This document shows positions 8,680-16,718 of a stretch of 64,000 nt of DNA, piece after piece. The position numbers and the translations under genes were made by a program. The notes beneath the pieces are model-generated. The model worked only from the letters and a program-made list of their open reading frames with translations. It had not been told where the DNA came from and did not search any database. The DNA comes from Streptomyces radicis (GTDB lineage Bacteria; Actinomycetota; Actinomycetes; Streptomycetales; Streptomycetaceae): assembly GCF_003626575.1 (NCBI RefSeq), contig NZ_RBDY01000020.1, positions 1-64,000 on the forward strand, written 5' to 3'. Position 1 is the first letter of the stretch. Every line of letters begins with the position of its first letter.

Positions 8680-8898
8680 TCAGCGTCGGACGGCCGGTGC
8701 CAGCACGTCCTCGCACCAGCGGCGGAACGACGTGGGGCTGCCGGTGCGTTCGGTGCGCGCGACGCCGTTGTCGAGGCCCGCGTCCTTGGCCCGCATCATG
8801 GCGAGCATCGATCCGGCCATGGCCTCGGACATCCCGGCCCCGATCAGCCCGGCCGTGTAGGCGTCGTCCTCGACGCGCCGGAAGCGGATCGGCCGGTC
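8680..8898 (-). pseudogene. C-terminal remnant of an NmrA-like NAD(P)-binding reductase
   Basis: Only the last 72 codons of an NAD(P)H-binding (NmrA/SDR atypical) protein are recognisable: RFRRVEDDAYTAGLIGAGM, then SMLAMMRAKDAGLDNGVA and SPTSFRRWCEDVLAP before the stop. Upstream, beyond about 8899, the frame runs on as Arg/Ser-rich sequence with no family similarity, because it is antisense to the neighbouring LysR remnant. The Rossmann-fold N-terminus (about 200 residues) is missing, so the gene cannot make a working enzyme. Confidence 0.75.
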
Positions 8899-8932
8899 GT
8901 GCGGGCGCGGGGAGCAGGTGCCCGCGCCGCGC

Positions 8933-9331
8933 GAGGGGCGCGCGGACGTGGCGCTGGTGCCGCGCCCGTTCGACGACCGGGGGCTCGACGCCGAGACGCT
9001 CCTGACCGAGCCCCGGCTGGTCGCCCGTTCCCGCCTGCGCCTGGCCGACCTGGCCGACCGCGTCCTCCCCGACGGCGCCCCCGCCGACCGCGAGGGCGAC
9101 GGGGCGCCCTCGCGCCACCTCGACCTGGCGCACATCTTCAACCTGATCGAGCTCGGCCGCCTCGTCTGGTTCCCGCCGCTCTCCGTCACGCGCCGCCACC
9201 CGCGCCCCGGCATCGCCTACCGCCCCGTCGATGACCTGCGGCCCCCGATCCTCGCCCTGGCCTGGCCAGAGGACTCCCGCTCGTCGGCCGTCGCCGCCCT
9301 CCCCCGCACGGCCCTGGCGTGGGTGGGCTGA
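8933..9331 (+). pseudogene. C-terminal remnant of a LysR-type regulator
   Basis: About 132 codons match the second half of a LysR effector-binding domain: GRADVALVPRPFDDRGLDAE, LLTEPRLVARSRL, FNLIELGRLVWFPPLSV and IAYRPVDDLRPPILALAWP. The winged-helix DNA-binding domain and half of the effector domain are missing. The 5' edge abuts the broken edge of the NmrA remnant on the other strand, consistent with one deletion that removed the shared divergent promoter and both N-termini. Confidence 0.75.
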
Positions 9332-9410
9332 ACGGGATGCAGGCCGCGCGTCCGCGGAGTCGACCGTCGACCGCGGAGGAGGAAACCGGAAACCCGCCTC
9401 GACCTGGGGA

Positions 9411-9427
9411 AATCAGATAATCTGATT
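9411..9427 (+). promoter_or_regulatory. Operator palindrome / -10 region of the toxin-antitoxin operon
   Basis: A perfect dyad AATCAGAT-A-ATCTGATT lies two bases before the antitoxin ATG. It contains GATAAT (9416-9421), a good -10 hexamer, which would place the transcription start at or beside the ATG and make the mRNA leaderless. Antitoxins of this class usually repress their own promoter by binding such a dyad. Confidence 0.65.
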
Positions 9428-9429
9428 CC

Positions 9430-9684
9430 ATGAGGACCATGACCGCGACGGAAGTCGCCCGCAATTTCGCCTCCGTGCTCGACCGCGCCGAGCACGGGGA
9501 GACCATCGTGATCACCAGGGGAGGACGGCGGCTGGCGACTCTCTCCCCGGCGTCCGCGGGCAATGGCGGGACGATCAGGCAGTTCCTCGCCTCGCATCCG
9601 GTCGACGAGGACTGTGCCCGCGACATCGAGGCGGCTCGGGAGATCGCCACCGACGAGTTGAGCGGCGCGTGGCACGACGACTGA
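9430..9684 (+). CDS. Type II antitoxin, Phd/YefM family
   Basis: An 84-residue antitoxin. The N-terminal half matches the Phd/YefM DNA-binding domain (TATEVARNFASVLDRAEHGETIVITRGGRRLATLSP). The C-terminal half is acidic (DEDCARDIEAAREI), the part that normally folds over the toxin active site. The first ATG is used because the palindrome/-10 element sits directly before it; an alternative ATG lies three codons in. The gene overlaps the toxin gene by 16 bases. It is expected to neutralise the toxin and repress the operon. Confidence 0.9.
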   Translation: MRTMTATEVARNFASVLDRAEHGETIVITRGGRRLATLSPASAGNGGTIRQFLASHPVDEDCARDIEAAREIATDELSGAWHDD

Positions 9685-10076
9685 TCCTGGACACCGGCGT
9701 TCTCATCCACGCCGAACGGGACGGCGCGCGGCTGGTCCGGCTGCTCCGCGACGACGATGACGTGGCTGTCGCGGCGGTCACGCTGGCCGAGCTACAGCTC
9801 GGAGTGGAGTTGGCCGACGACTCCCGCCGGGTGCTCCGGCAGGAGTTCGTCGACGGGGTGCGCGCCCTGATTCCAGTTGAGGACTACACCTCGGACGTCG
9901 CCGTCGTCCACGCCAGGCTGCTGGCCCACATCCGCCGCCACGGAAAGCCCGGGGGAGGGCACGACCTGATCATCGCCGCCACGGCGACGGCGACGGCCAG
10001 GACCCTGGTCACCACGGACGGGAAGGCGGTCTTCGACGACCTTCCCGGAGTCCGCGCCACGGTCGTCCCCACCTGA
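9669..10076 (+). CDS. vapC: VapC-like PIN-domain toxin (ribonuclease)
   Basis: A 135-residue PIN-domain endoribonuclease. The acidic residues that hold Mg2+ are visible: Asp in LILDTGVLI near the N-terminus, Glu in TLAELQLG, Asp in GGHDLIIAATA and Asp in TTDGKAVFDDL. The GTG at 9669 overlaps the antitoxin 3' end, so the two are translationally coupled. VapC toxins cleave specific tRNA or rRNA to stop growth. All key residues are present, so the toxin looks active. Confidence 0.9.
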   Translation: MARRLILDTGVLIHAERDGARLVRLLRDDDDVAVAAVTLAELQLGVELADDSRRVLRQEFVDGVRALIPVEDYTSDVAVVHARLLAHIRRHGKPGGGHDLIIAATATATARTLVTTDGKAVFDDLPGVRATVVPT

Positions 10077-10088
10077 CCCGGCCCCCTA

Positions 10089-10178
10089 CGCCCGCGCCGC
10101 GCCCACCGGGCATGACGGGCCCGTGCGGCCCGTGCCGCGGTGGCCCGCCACGGGCTCGTGTCGAGGTACCGCTGGTGG
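10089..10178 (-). pseudogene. Frameshifted duplicate of the msrA 3' end
   Basis: This stretch aligns with the last 88 bases of the intact msrA coding region (10,454-10,541). By eye about 51 of the first 60 positions match, and the final 20 are nearly identical. The copy is two bases longer, which breaks the frame, and no initiation region is present. It lies about 360 bases downstream of intact msrA in the same orientation, so it is a decayed tandem partial duplication or the end of a lost second copy. Confidence 0.7.
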
Positions 10179-10261
10179 CCGGAAGTGTCTGCTCCGCACC
10201 GCGTCCATGCGGCGCAGCCCGCCGCCGCGTGGTCCGTTGCCCAGGTCGGCCATGGCGTCGT

Positions 10262-10402
10262 TCACCGCCGGGGCGACGCGAGCGCGGTGTGTGCGTCGTC
10301 CAGGATGCGGCCCGCCTGGTCGGCCGCCCGGTCCAACGCCCGTGCGAAGGAGGGCAGGGCGGCGGGCGCGATCTGGGTCACTGCCTGCCGCAGCGCGGTC
10401 AC
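10262..10402 (-). CDS. Small ORF, possibly a DUF6247-like fragment
   Basis: A 46-codon frame with GTG start: VTALRQAVTQIAPAALPSFA followed by an Ala/Arg-rich helix and LASPRR. The helical pattern LRxAVxxIAPxxLPxF is reminiscent of short actinobacterial DUF6247 proteins, often found near toxin genes. It lacks their C-terminal half and may be a remnant. There is no clear ribosome site. Function unknown. Confidence 0.3.
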   Translation of the reverse strand: MTALRQAVTQIAPAALPSFARALDRAADQAGRILDDAHTALASPRR

Positions 10403-10444
10403 GGTCGCGGGCGGCTGCGGTCTCCCATGGTGGGATCCGCCCGC

Positions 10445-11107
10445 TCAGCCCTCCGCCCGCGCCACGCCCACCGGGCACGAGATGCCCGTGCCGCCCATGC
10501 CGCAGTAGCCCGCGGGGTTCTTGTCGAGGTACTGCTGGTGGTAGTCCTCCGCCGGGTAGAACGGGTGCGGGGGAGCGGGGAGGATCTCCGTCGTGATCTG
10601 CTCGTAGCCCGACTCCGACAGCACCTTCTGGTACGCCGACCGCGACGTCGCCGCCGCGGACTCCTGGGCGGGGGAGTGGGTGTAGATCGCGGAGCGGTAC
10701 TGGGTGCCCACGTCGTTGCCCTGGCGGTAGCCCTGCGTCGGGTCGTGCGACTCCCAGAACACCTTCAGCAGGTCCTGGTAGCTCACCTTCCGCGGGTCGA
10801 ACACGACCCTGACCACCTCGGCGTGACCGGTCATGCCGGAGCAGACCTCCTCGTACGTGGGGTTCTCCGTGGAGCCGCCCTGGTAGCCGACCAGGGTCGT
10901 CCACACGCCCGGGGTCTGCCAGAAGCGGCGCTCGGCGCCCCAGAAGCAGCCGAGGCCGAAGTCGGCGACCTCGAGGCCCTCGGGGTAGGGGCCCAGGAGG
11001 GACGTGCCGAGGACGGTGTGCGTCTCCGGGACGCGGAACGGGCGCTCCGCCCGCCCCGGGAGGGCCTCCTCGGCGGTGGGAATCCGGGTCTTGAACGCGT
11101 ACAGCAT
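10445..11107 (-). CDS. msrA: Peptide-methionine (S)-S-oxide reductase
   Basis: A 220-residue MsrA that reduces the S epimer of methionine sulfoxide, free or in proteins, using thioredoxin-type electrons. The catalytic Cys54 is in GLGCFWGAE. Downstream are the substrate-binding VGYQGGSTENPTYEEVC and the recycling cysteines in GYCGMGGTGISCPVG near the C-terminus. The extended N-terminus before the domain resembles the E. coli-type enzyme. Start is the ATG at 11107, with GGGAGA upstream. A degraded copy of its last 90 bases lies downstream. Confidence 0.95.
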   Translation of the reverse strand: MLYAFKTRIPTAEEALPGRAERPFRVPETHTVLGTSLLGPYPEGLEVADFGLGCFWGAERRFWQTPGVWTTLVGYQGGSTENPTYEEVCSGMTGHAEVVRVVFDPRKVSYQDLLKVFWESHDPTQGYRQGNDVGTQYRSAIYTHSPAQESAAATSRSAYQKVLSESGYEQITTEILPAPPHPFYPAEDYHQQYLDKNPAGYCGMGGTGISCPVGVARAEG

Positions 11108-11139
11108 GATCGAGTGTCTCCCTGTTCTCCCTGGCCGTC

Positions 11140-12279
11140 TCAGCGGCCCGCGATGGCCATGGCGCGATAGGCGGCGTACTCCGTGGCGGGGTCGTCGCCG
11201 TCGACCCACGGGATCGCACCGACATAACCGTCGATGGCCCGCACCTGTTCCGCCGCCTCCGGGTACCGCTCGGCGCGCACCAGGAAACACAGCAGCAGGT
11301 GGCGCACGTGCGGCTCCACCGGGTGACCCGCGCGCACGTGGCTCACCGCGAACTGGGCCGCCTCGATGGCGTCCGCCACGACGGCGCCCTGGTAGATCGG
11401 GCCGAGCGGCAGCTCGGGCAGGTGGTCGTACACGGCGAACAGCGGCAGCGCCGCCAGCAGGCTGCCCTCGGGGGCCGACGCCGCGGCGGCCGTGGCGAAG
11501 GCCTCCGCGTCGGCGCGCGAGCCGTGCCACTTCTCCGAGAAGTACGGCAACGCCGCCAGGTGCGCGCCCATGTGCTGCTCGTCGCGCTCGGTCACCTTCC
11601 GCCACAGCGCCTCGAAGTCGGGCTTGCGGTAGCTCAGGCCGCGCGCGATGAACAGCTCCGTGATGTACGGGATCGGGTCGTCGGGGCGCAGCGCCGCCGC
11701 CTCCCCGCACACCGTGCGCGCCTCCTCGAGGATGATCCGGTGGTCGGCCGACGACGGGTCCGCCATCGCCTGCCACACCAGGAACTGCGCGTACACCTGC
11801 GCGCCGCCCGGGTCGTTCGGCTGCTCACCGCGCCAGCGGCGCAGCCAGCCCGCGTCGTGCCCGCCCTCGGGCTCGCCCGCCGCGCGCCAGCGGGACAGCT
11901 CCATCGCGGCGGCGCCCGCGAGCGACTGCACGCGCTGCCAGCGCAGCTCGCTCTCGTCGGTCAGCGCGAGCAGCTGCCCCGCGGGCCGCCAGTCGCGCGT
12001 GCGCCGCGCCTCCTCGAGAACGGAGACCAGCTCGTGGTCGGGCCCCGGCAGGCGGACGTCGAGCTGGTCGACGGGGACGAGCCCGCCCGAGCCGGGCTCG
12101 CCCTCCTTGGCCAGCGAGAGCCCCTCGGGCGCCCCCGCCGCACCACCACGCGCCGTGGCGGACTCCGCGGCGGCGGCAGCGCGTTCGAGCTCCTCGCGCT
12201 CCCGGCGCCGCCGGATCATCGGCATCACGAACACCGCGAAGAGAACGGCCAGGGTCATCAGCAGGAACAGGGCTTCCAT
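11140..12279 (-). CDS. Membrane-anchored conserved helical-repeat protein
   Basis: A 379-residue protein of unknown role. Residues 2-18 form a single hydrophobic anchor (EALFLLMTLAVLFAVFVMP) followed by a basic stop-transfer RRRRERE, so most of the protein faces the cytoplasm. The body is alpha-helical and Ala/Arg/Trp-rich, with TPR-like helix pairs (PGGAQVYAQFLVWQAMADP, ALRPDDPIPYITELFIARGL). It resembles actinobacterial proteins annotated as DUF4034-like/tetratricopeptide, but I cannot assign a name. The ATG at 12279 is chosen because GAGGGGGAG lies nine bases upstream. It ends 32 bases before msrA on the same strand and may be co-transcribed with it. Confidence 0.7.
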   Translation of the reverse strand: MEALFLLMTLAVLFAVFVMPMIRRRREREELERAAAAAESATARGGAAGAPEGLSLAKEGEPGSGGLVPVDQLDVRLPGPDHELVSVLEEARRTRDWRPAGQLLALTDESELRWQRVQSLAGAAAMELSRWRAAGEPEGGHDAGWLRRWRGEQPNDPGGAQVYAQFLVWQAMADPSSADHRIILEEARTVCGEAAALRPDDPIPYITELFIARGLSYRKPDFEALWRKVTERDEQHMGAHLAALPYFSEKWHGSRADAEAFATAAAASAPEGSLLAALPLFAVYDHLPELPLGPIYQGAVVADAIEAAQFAVSHVRAGHPVEPHVRHLLLCFLVRAERYPEAAEQVRAIDGYVGAIPWVDGDDPATEYAAYRAMAIAGR

Positions 12280-12425
12280 GGCGTGCGGCTCCCCCTCGGT
12301 CATGCGTGTCCGGCGGTGCGGGACCGGTGCCTGACGCGTGCTTGACGTACATGGACACCTTATGTCGCGTCCGCCGCGCACCTCGACGGCGTCACCTCCA
12401 CCGTACGGCCCACTACCGTGGTCCC

Positions 12426-13580
12426 ATGAACGATCACCTCAGCGGCCAGCGCTTCGAGACGGTGGCCATCCACGCCGGGCAGGAGCCCGACCCGGTCACC
12501 GGCGCTGTGGTCCCGCCCATCCACCAGGTCTCCACGTACAAGCAGGACGGCGTCGGTGGCCTGCGCGGCGGTTACGAGTACAGCCGGTCGGCGAACCCCA
12601 CGAGGACCGCCCTCGAGGAGAACCTCGCGGCCCTCGAGGGCGGCGGGCGGGGGCTCGCATTCGCCTCGGGCCTGGCCGCCGAGGACTGCCTGCTGCGCAC
12701 CGTGCTGTCGCCCGGCGACCACCTGGTGATCCCGAACGACGCGTACGGCGGCACGTTCCGCCTGATCGCCAAGGTGGTCGAACGCTGGGGCGTGAGCTGG
12801 TCGGTCGCCGACACCGGCGACCCCGCGTCCGTGCGGGAGGCGCTGCGGCCCGAGACCCGGCTGATCTGGGTCGAGACCCCCTCCAACCCCCTGCTCGGCA
12901 TCACCGACATCGCCCTGATCGCCGACCTGGCGCGCACCGCGGGCGCGCGCCTCGTGGTGGACAACACCTTCGCGAGCCCCTATCTCCAGCAGCCCCTCGC
13001 GCTCGGCGCCGACGTGGTGGTGCACTCCACCACCAAGTACCTGGGCGGGCACTCGGACGTGGTGGGCGGCGCGCTCGTCACGTCGGACGCGGCGCTTGCC
13101 GAGGAGCTGGCGTTCCACCAGAACGCGATGGGCGCGGTCGCGGGCCCGTTCGACGCGTGGCTCGTGATGCGCGGCATCAAGACCCTCGCGGTCCGGATGG
13201 ACCGGCACAGCGCGAACGCCGCCCGCGTCGTCGAGGCCCTCCAGGCCCACCGGAGGGTCTCCCGCGTGTACTACCCGGGGCTGCCGTCGCACCCCGGCCA
13301 CGAGACCGCGGCCAAGCAGATGCGCGACTTCGGCGGGATGGTGTCGTTCCAGGTCGTCGGCGGGGAGAGCGCGGCGGTCGAGGTGTGCAACCGTACGCGC
13401 CTCTTCACGCTGGGGGAGTCGCTCGGGGGCGTGGAGTCCCTCATCGAGCACCCGGGGCGCATGACGCACGCCTCCGTGTCGGGCTCGGCCCTCGAGGTCC
13501 CGGGCGACCTGGTGCGCCTGTCCGTCGGGATCGAGGCGGTGGACGACCTGCTCGCCGACCTCACCCAGGCGCTGGGCTGA
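12426..13580 (+). CDS. metB: Cystathionine gamma-synthase
   Basis: A 384-residue PLP enzyme of the Cys/Met metabolism family. It has the N-terminal THAGQ-like VAIHAGQEPDPVTGAVVPPI and the YEYSRSANPTRTALE loop. The PLP lysine is Lys204 in HSTTKYLGGHSDVVGG, and LGESLGGVESLIEHP lies near the C-terminus. It most likely condenses an activated homoserine with cysteine (MetB). A cystathionine beta/gamma-lyase cannot be excluded from sequence. The last 20 bases overlap the converging MarR-type gene. Confidence 0.88.
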   Translation: MNDHLSGQRFETVAIHAGQEPDPVTGAVVPPIHQVSTYKQDGVGGLRGGYEYSRSANPTRTALEENLAALEGGGRGLAFASGLAAEDCLLRTVLSPGDHLVIPNDAYGGTFRLIAKVVERWGVSWSVADTGDPASVREALRPETRLIWVETPSNPLLGITDIALIADLARTAGARLVVDNTFASPYLQQPLALGADVVVHSTTKYLGGHSDVVGGALVTSDAALAEELAFHQNAMGAVAGPFDAWLVMRGIKTLAVRMDRHSANAARVVEALQAHRRVSRVYYPGLPSHPGHETAAKQMRDFGGMVSFQVVGGESAAVEVCNRTRLFTLGESLGGVESLIEHPGRMTHASVSGSALEVPGDLVRLSVGIEAVDDLLADLTQALG

Positions 13581-14133
13581 CGGGCTCCGAGGCCCCGCGG
13601 GCGTCGGGGCCGCCGCTCTGGAGCCGGGTGATCGCGCCGTTGAAGCGCGTCAGGAGCGCGCAGAAGTCGGCGCGCTCTTCCGGCGTCCAGCCCTCGGTGA
13701 GCTCCGAGATCAGCCGTCGGCGCGAGTCGCGCACCTCGGCGAGCCGCTCGCTGCCGAGCGGGGAGAGCTGGAGCACCACGGCCCGCCCGTCGGCCGGGTC
13801 GGCGGCCCTTCTGACCAGGCCGGCCGCCACGAGCGGCGCGACCTGGCGGGTCACCGTCGACGAGTCGATGCCCATGCCGCAGGCCAGCGCCTTCACGCCG
13901 GCTGGCCCCTCCTCGGCGAGTCTGCTCAGCAGGAGGTAGGCGGCGCGGTCCATCGTCTCGCGGGCGGGGCCGAGGCCGCCGAGGCGGGTCTGCTCCGCCC
14001 GGCGGGCGAAGACGGCCACCTCGTGCTGGAGCGTGTCGAGCAACGCCGCGTGCCGCGGCTCAGGCCGCGACCGCGCCGGAGGTGCCGCGGCGGGGGAGGC
14101 GGCGGGTGATGCGGTGCTTGTTTCAGGCGTCAT
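13561..14133 (-). CDS. MarR-family transcriptional regulator
   Basis: A 190-residue regulator with a disordered Ala/Pro/Ser N-terminus (about 30 residues) and a winged-helix domain: AAYLLLSRLAEEGPAGVKALA, the recognition helix GIDSSTVTRQVAPLVAAGLV, and the wing RRAADPADGRAVVLQLSPLG. The C-terminal helix is the dimerisation arm. It starts 144 bases from ilvA in divergent orientation and converges on metB with a 20-base overlap. MarR proteins usually repress a neighbouring gene until a small phenolic ligand binds. The target here is not evident. Confidence 0.88.
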   Translation of the reverse strand: MTPETSTASPAASPAAAPPARSRPEPRHAALLDTLQHEVAVFARRAEQTRLGGLGPARETMDRAAYLLLSRLAEEGPAGVKALACGMGIDSSTVTRQVAPLVAAGLVRRAADPADGRAVVLQLSPLGSERLAEVRDSRRRLISELTEGWTPEERADFCALLTRFNGAITRLQSGGPDARGASEPVSPAPG

Positions 14134-14277
14134 GTCCGAACGTTCCGATGGCTCACGGGGGTTCACGGGGGGTGGCGCGCTGGTTGCGCCACAGCGTACG
14201 CGTAACCGGTCGGGCACGGGGCGCTCGCGTCCCGATCCCCCCGCGCTCCCGTTCCACCCGGCTGCGACACTTGCCGC

Positions 14278-15501
14278 ATGTCCGACCCGAACCACCCCGA
14301 AAACCCCGGTCTCGGCGACGTGCTCGCCGCGCAGAAGACGCTCACCGGGATCACGCGCGTGACGGCCCTCGAAGGCAGCCGTTACCTCGGCGACCTGGTC
14401 GGCGCCCCGGTGCGCCTCAAGTGCGAGAACCTCCAGCGCACCGGCTCGTTCAAGCTCCGCGGCGCCTACACGCGCATCGCGGGGCTCGACGACGCCGAGC
14501 GCGCCAGGGGCGTCGTCGCGGCGAGCGCGGGGAATCACGCGCAGGGCGTCGCGCTCGCGGCGTCGCTGCTCGGGGTGGAGTCGACCGTGTTCATGCCCGC
14601 GGGCGCGCCGCTGCCCAAGATCGCCGCGACGCGCGAGTACGGCGCCGAGGTGCGGCTGCGCGGGCAGGTCGTGGACGAGACGCTGGCCGCGGCCGAGGAG
14701 TACGCGCGGACCACGGGCGCGGTGCTGATACACCCCTTCGACCACCCCGACGTGGTCGCGGGCCAGGGCACGGTGGGACTCGAGATCCTGGAGCAGTGCC
14801 CCGAGGTGCGCACGATCGTGGTCGGCATCGGCGGGGGCGGGCTCGCGGCGGGCGTCGCGCTCGCGGTCAAGGCGCTGCGGCCGGATGTCGCGGTGATCGG
14901 CGTCCAGGCGGAGGGCTCGGCGGCGTATCCGCCGTCGCTCGCGGCCGGGCGGCCCGTCGCGCTGCCCGAGGTCTCGACGATGGCGGACGGCATGAAGGTC
15001 GGGCGCCCCGGGGACGTGCCGTTCCGGATCATCGCCGACCTGGTGGACGAGGTGCGCACGGTCTCGGAGGACGCGCTGTCCGCCGCGCTGCTGCTGTGCC
15101 TCGAGCGGGCCAAGCTCGTCGTCGAGCCCGCGGGGGCCAGCCCGGTGGCGGCGCTGCTGTCCGCGCCCGAGGCGTTCGATGGCCCGGTCGTCGCGGTGCT
15201 CTCCGGGGGGAACGTCGACCCGGTGGTGCTCGAACGGAGCCTGCGGCACGGCATGGCGGCCGCGGGCCGTTACCTGTCGCTGCGGCTGCGCGTGCCTGAC
15301 CGCCCCGGGGTGCTCGCGGCGCTGCTCGGGGCGTTGTCAGTGGCGGATGCCAATGTGTTGGCGGTGAACCACGTCAGGACCGACCCCGGGCTCGGTGTGA
15401 GCGAGGCGGAGGTGGAGCTCCAGCTGGAGACCCAGGGGCCGCGGCACTGCGTGGAGGTGAGGGAGGCGCTGGGCGCGGCGGGGTACCGGATCCTCGGCTG
15501 A
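14278..15501 (+). CDS. ilvA: Threonine ammonia-lyase with ACT domain
   Basis: A 407-residue PLP enzyme that converts threonine to 2-oxobutanoate. The PLP lysine is Lys59 in RTGSFKLRGAY, the phosphate-binding loop GGGG is at 185-188, and SAGNHAQGVA and the serine-like SGGNVDP are also present. Residues after about 325 form a single ACT-like regulatory domain (RLRVPDRPGVLAALLGALS). This short architecture is the TdcB/actinobacterial form. The gene stands alone behind a 144-base divergent spacer shared with the MarR gene. The cluster downstream uses threonine, but no direct link is shown. Confidence 0.92.
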   Translation: MSDPNHPENPGLGDVLAAQKTLTGITRVTALEGSRYLGDLVGAPVRLKCENLQRTGSFKLRGAYTRIAGLDDAERARGVVAASAGNHAQGVALAASLLGVESTVFMPAGAPLPKIAATREYGAEVRLRGQVVDETLAAAEEYARTTGAVLIHPFDHPDVVAGQGTVGLEILEQCPEVRTIVVGIGGGGLAAGVALAVKALRPDVAVIGVQAEGSAAYPPSLAAGRPVALPEVSTMADGMKVGRPGDVPFRIIADLVDEVRTVSEDALSAALLLCLERAKLVVEPAGASPVAALLSAPEAFDGPVVAVLSGGNVDPVVLERSLRHGMAAAGRYLSLRLRVPDRPGVLAALLGALSVADANVLAVNHVRTDPGLGVSEAEVELQLETQGPRHCVEVREALGAAGYRILG

Positions 15502-15559
15502 GCCATCGGTCCCCGGCGTGGGCCGATCGCGGTCCCTGGCGTGGGCCGCCCGAAAATCG

Positions 15560-15581
15560 CTATCGCGATACATCGCGATAG
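15560..15581. promoter_or_regulatory. Perfect 22-bp dyad operator upstream of the DrrAB-like operon
   Basis: Arms CTATCGCGAT (15560-15569) and ATCGCGATAG (15572-15581) are separated by AC; each arm itself contains the palindrome ATCGCGAT. It lies 102 bases before the ABC ATPase start and immediately before TATGCT (15584-15589), a candidate -10. A PadR- or TetR-type repressor encoded elsewhere is the likely ligand, because no regulator gene is adjacent on the plus strand. Confidence 0.7.
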
Positions 15582-15683
15582 TCTATGCTGGCGACGCCGC
15601 TCCTTCAGGGGGCGGCGCCGAGTCGCGGAGCGCGCCCGTCCGACCGACCCTTGACCGACCCCCCGACCACGCTGGGAGACCAC

Positions 15684-16718
15684 ATGCCAGGCGCCATTCA
15701 CGCCGAGGGGCTGGTGAAAACCTTCGGTGATGTCCGCGCCCTCGACGGCGTCGACATCGACGTGCCCGAGGGCTCAGTGCTCGGCCTCCTCGGGCCCAAC
15801 GGCGCGGGCAAGACCACCGCCGTGCGCGTCCTCACCACCCTGCTCCAGCCCGACAGCGGCCACGCCGAGGTCGCCGGGGTGAACGTCCTCACCCACCCGA
15901 ACGAAGTGCGTCGGCTCATCGGCCTCTCCGGCCAGTTCGCCGCGGTCGACGACCTGCTCACCGGCCGGGAGAACCTCCAGATGGTCGGCCAGCTCTACCA
16001 GCTCTCCTCGCGCGACGCGAAGCGCAGGGCGAAGGAGCTGCTCGAGCGGTTCAACCTCGCGGAGGCCGCCGACCGCACCGCCAAGACGTACTCCGGCGGC
16101 ATGCGGCGTCGGCTCGACCTGGCCGCCGCGCTGGTCATCAGCCCGCCCGTGATGTTCATGGACGAGCCCACCACGGGGCTCGACCCGGTCAACCGCCTCC
16201 AGCTGTGGGACGTCATCAGGGAGTTGGTGGCCGGTGGCACCACGCTCCTGCTGACCACGCAGTACCTGGAGGAGGCCGACCACCTCGCCGACACGATCGC
16301 CGTCGTGGACCGCGGCAAGGTCATCGCGCGGGGCACGTCCGACCAGCTCAAGACGCAGACCGGCGGCGACGTCGTCGAGGTCGTCGTCCACGACCGCGAG
16401 CGCATCGACGAGGCCGAGGAGGTGCTGCGGCGCCTGGGCGACGGCGACCCGACGCTGGTGGCCCACACGCGCAAGCTGAGCGTTCCCGCGGCGGGCGGCG
16501 CCAAGCTGCTCGCCGAGGTCATCCGCGAGCTGGACGGCCGCGGCATCGAGATCGACGACATCGGCCTGCGCCGCCCGACCCTGGACGACGTCTTCGTCTC
16601 CCTCACCGGGCACGCGGTCGAGGAGGAGGCGGCGGGCGGGGCCGGGACCCCCGCGGACGCGGTGACCGAGGACGCGGCGGCCGAGGACGCGGCGGCCGAG
16701 AAGGAGAGCGACCAGTGA
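15684..16718 (+). CDS. ABC exporter ATP-binding subunit, DrrA-like
   Basis: A 344-residue ATPase of the daunorubicin-resistance (DrrA) family. Walker A is GPNGAGKTT (37-45), the signature is YSGGMRRRLDLA, Walker B is MFMDEPTTGLDP, and the H-loop and the DrrA-type C-terminal domain (VVEVVVHDRERIDEAEE, RPTLDDVFVSLTG) follow. The last 25 residues are an acidic Ala/Glu/Asp repeat (15-bp DNA repeat units). It overlaps the permease gene as GTGA. Together they would export a hydrophobic drug-like compound. The dyad operator upstream suggests inducible expression. Confidence 0.92.
   Translation: MPGAIHAEGLVKTFGDVRALDGVDIDVPEGSVLGLLGPNGAGKTTAVRVLTTLLQPDSGHAEVAGVNVLTHPNEVRRLIGLSGQFAAVDDLLTGRENLQMVGQLYQLSSRDAKRRAKELLERFNLAEAADRTAKTYSGGMRRRLDLAAALVISPPVMFMDEPTTGLDPVNRLQLWDVIRELVAGGTTLLLTTQYLEEADHLADTIAVVDRGKVIARGTSDQLKTQTGGDVVEVVVHDRERIDEAEEVLRRLGDGDPTLVAHTRKLSVPAAGGAKLLAEVIRELDGRGIEIDDIGLRRPTLDDVFVSLTGHAVEEEAAGGAGTPADAVTEDAAAEDAAAEKESDQ

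Noticed and set aside
10140..10508. 122-codon plus-strand frame over the msrA remnant
   Set aside because: It is antisense to the msrA 3' end and its decayed copy; the translated sequence shows no family features.
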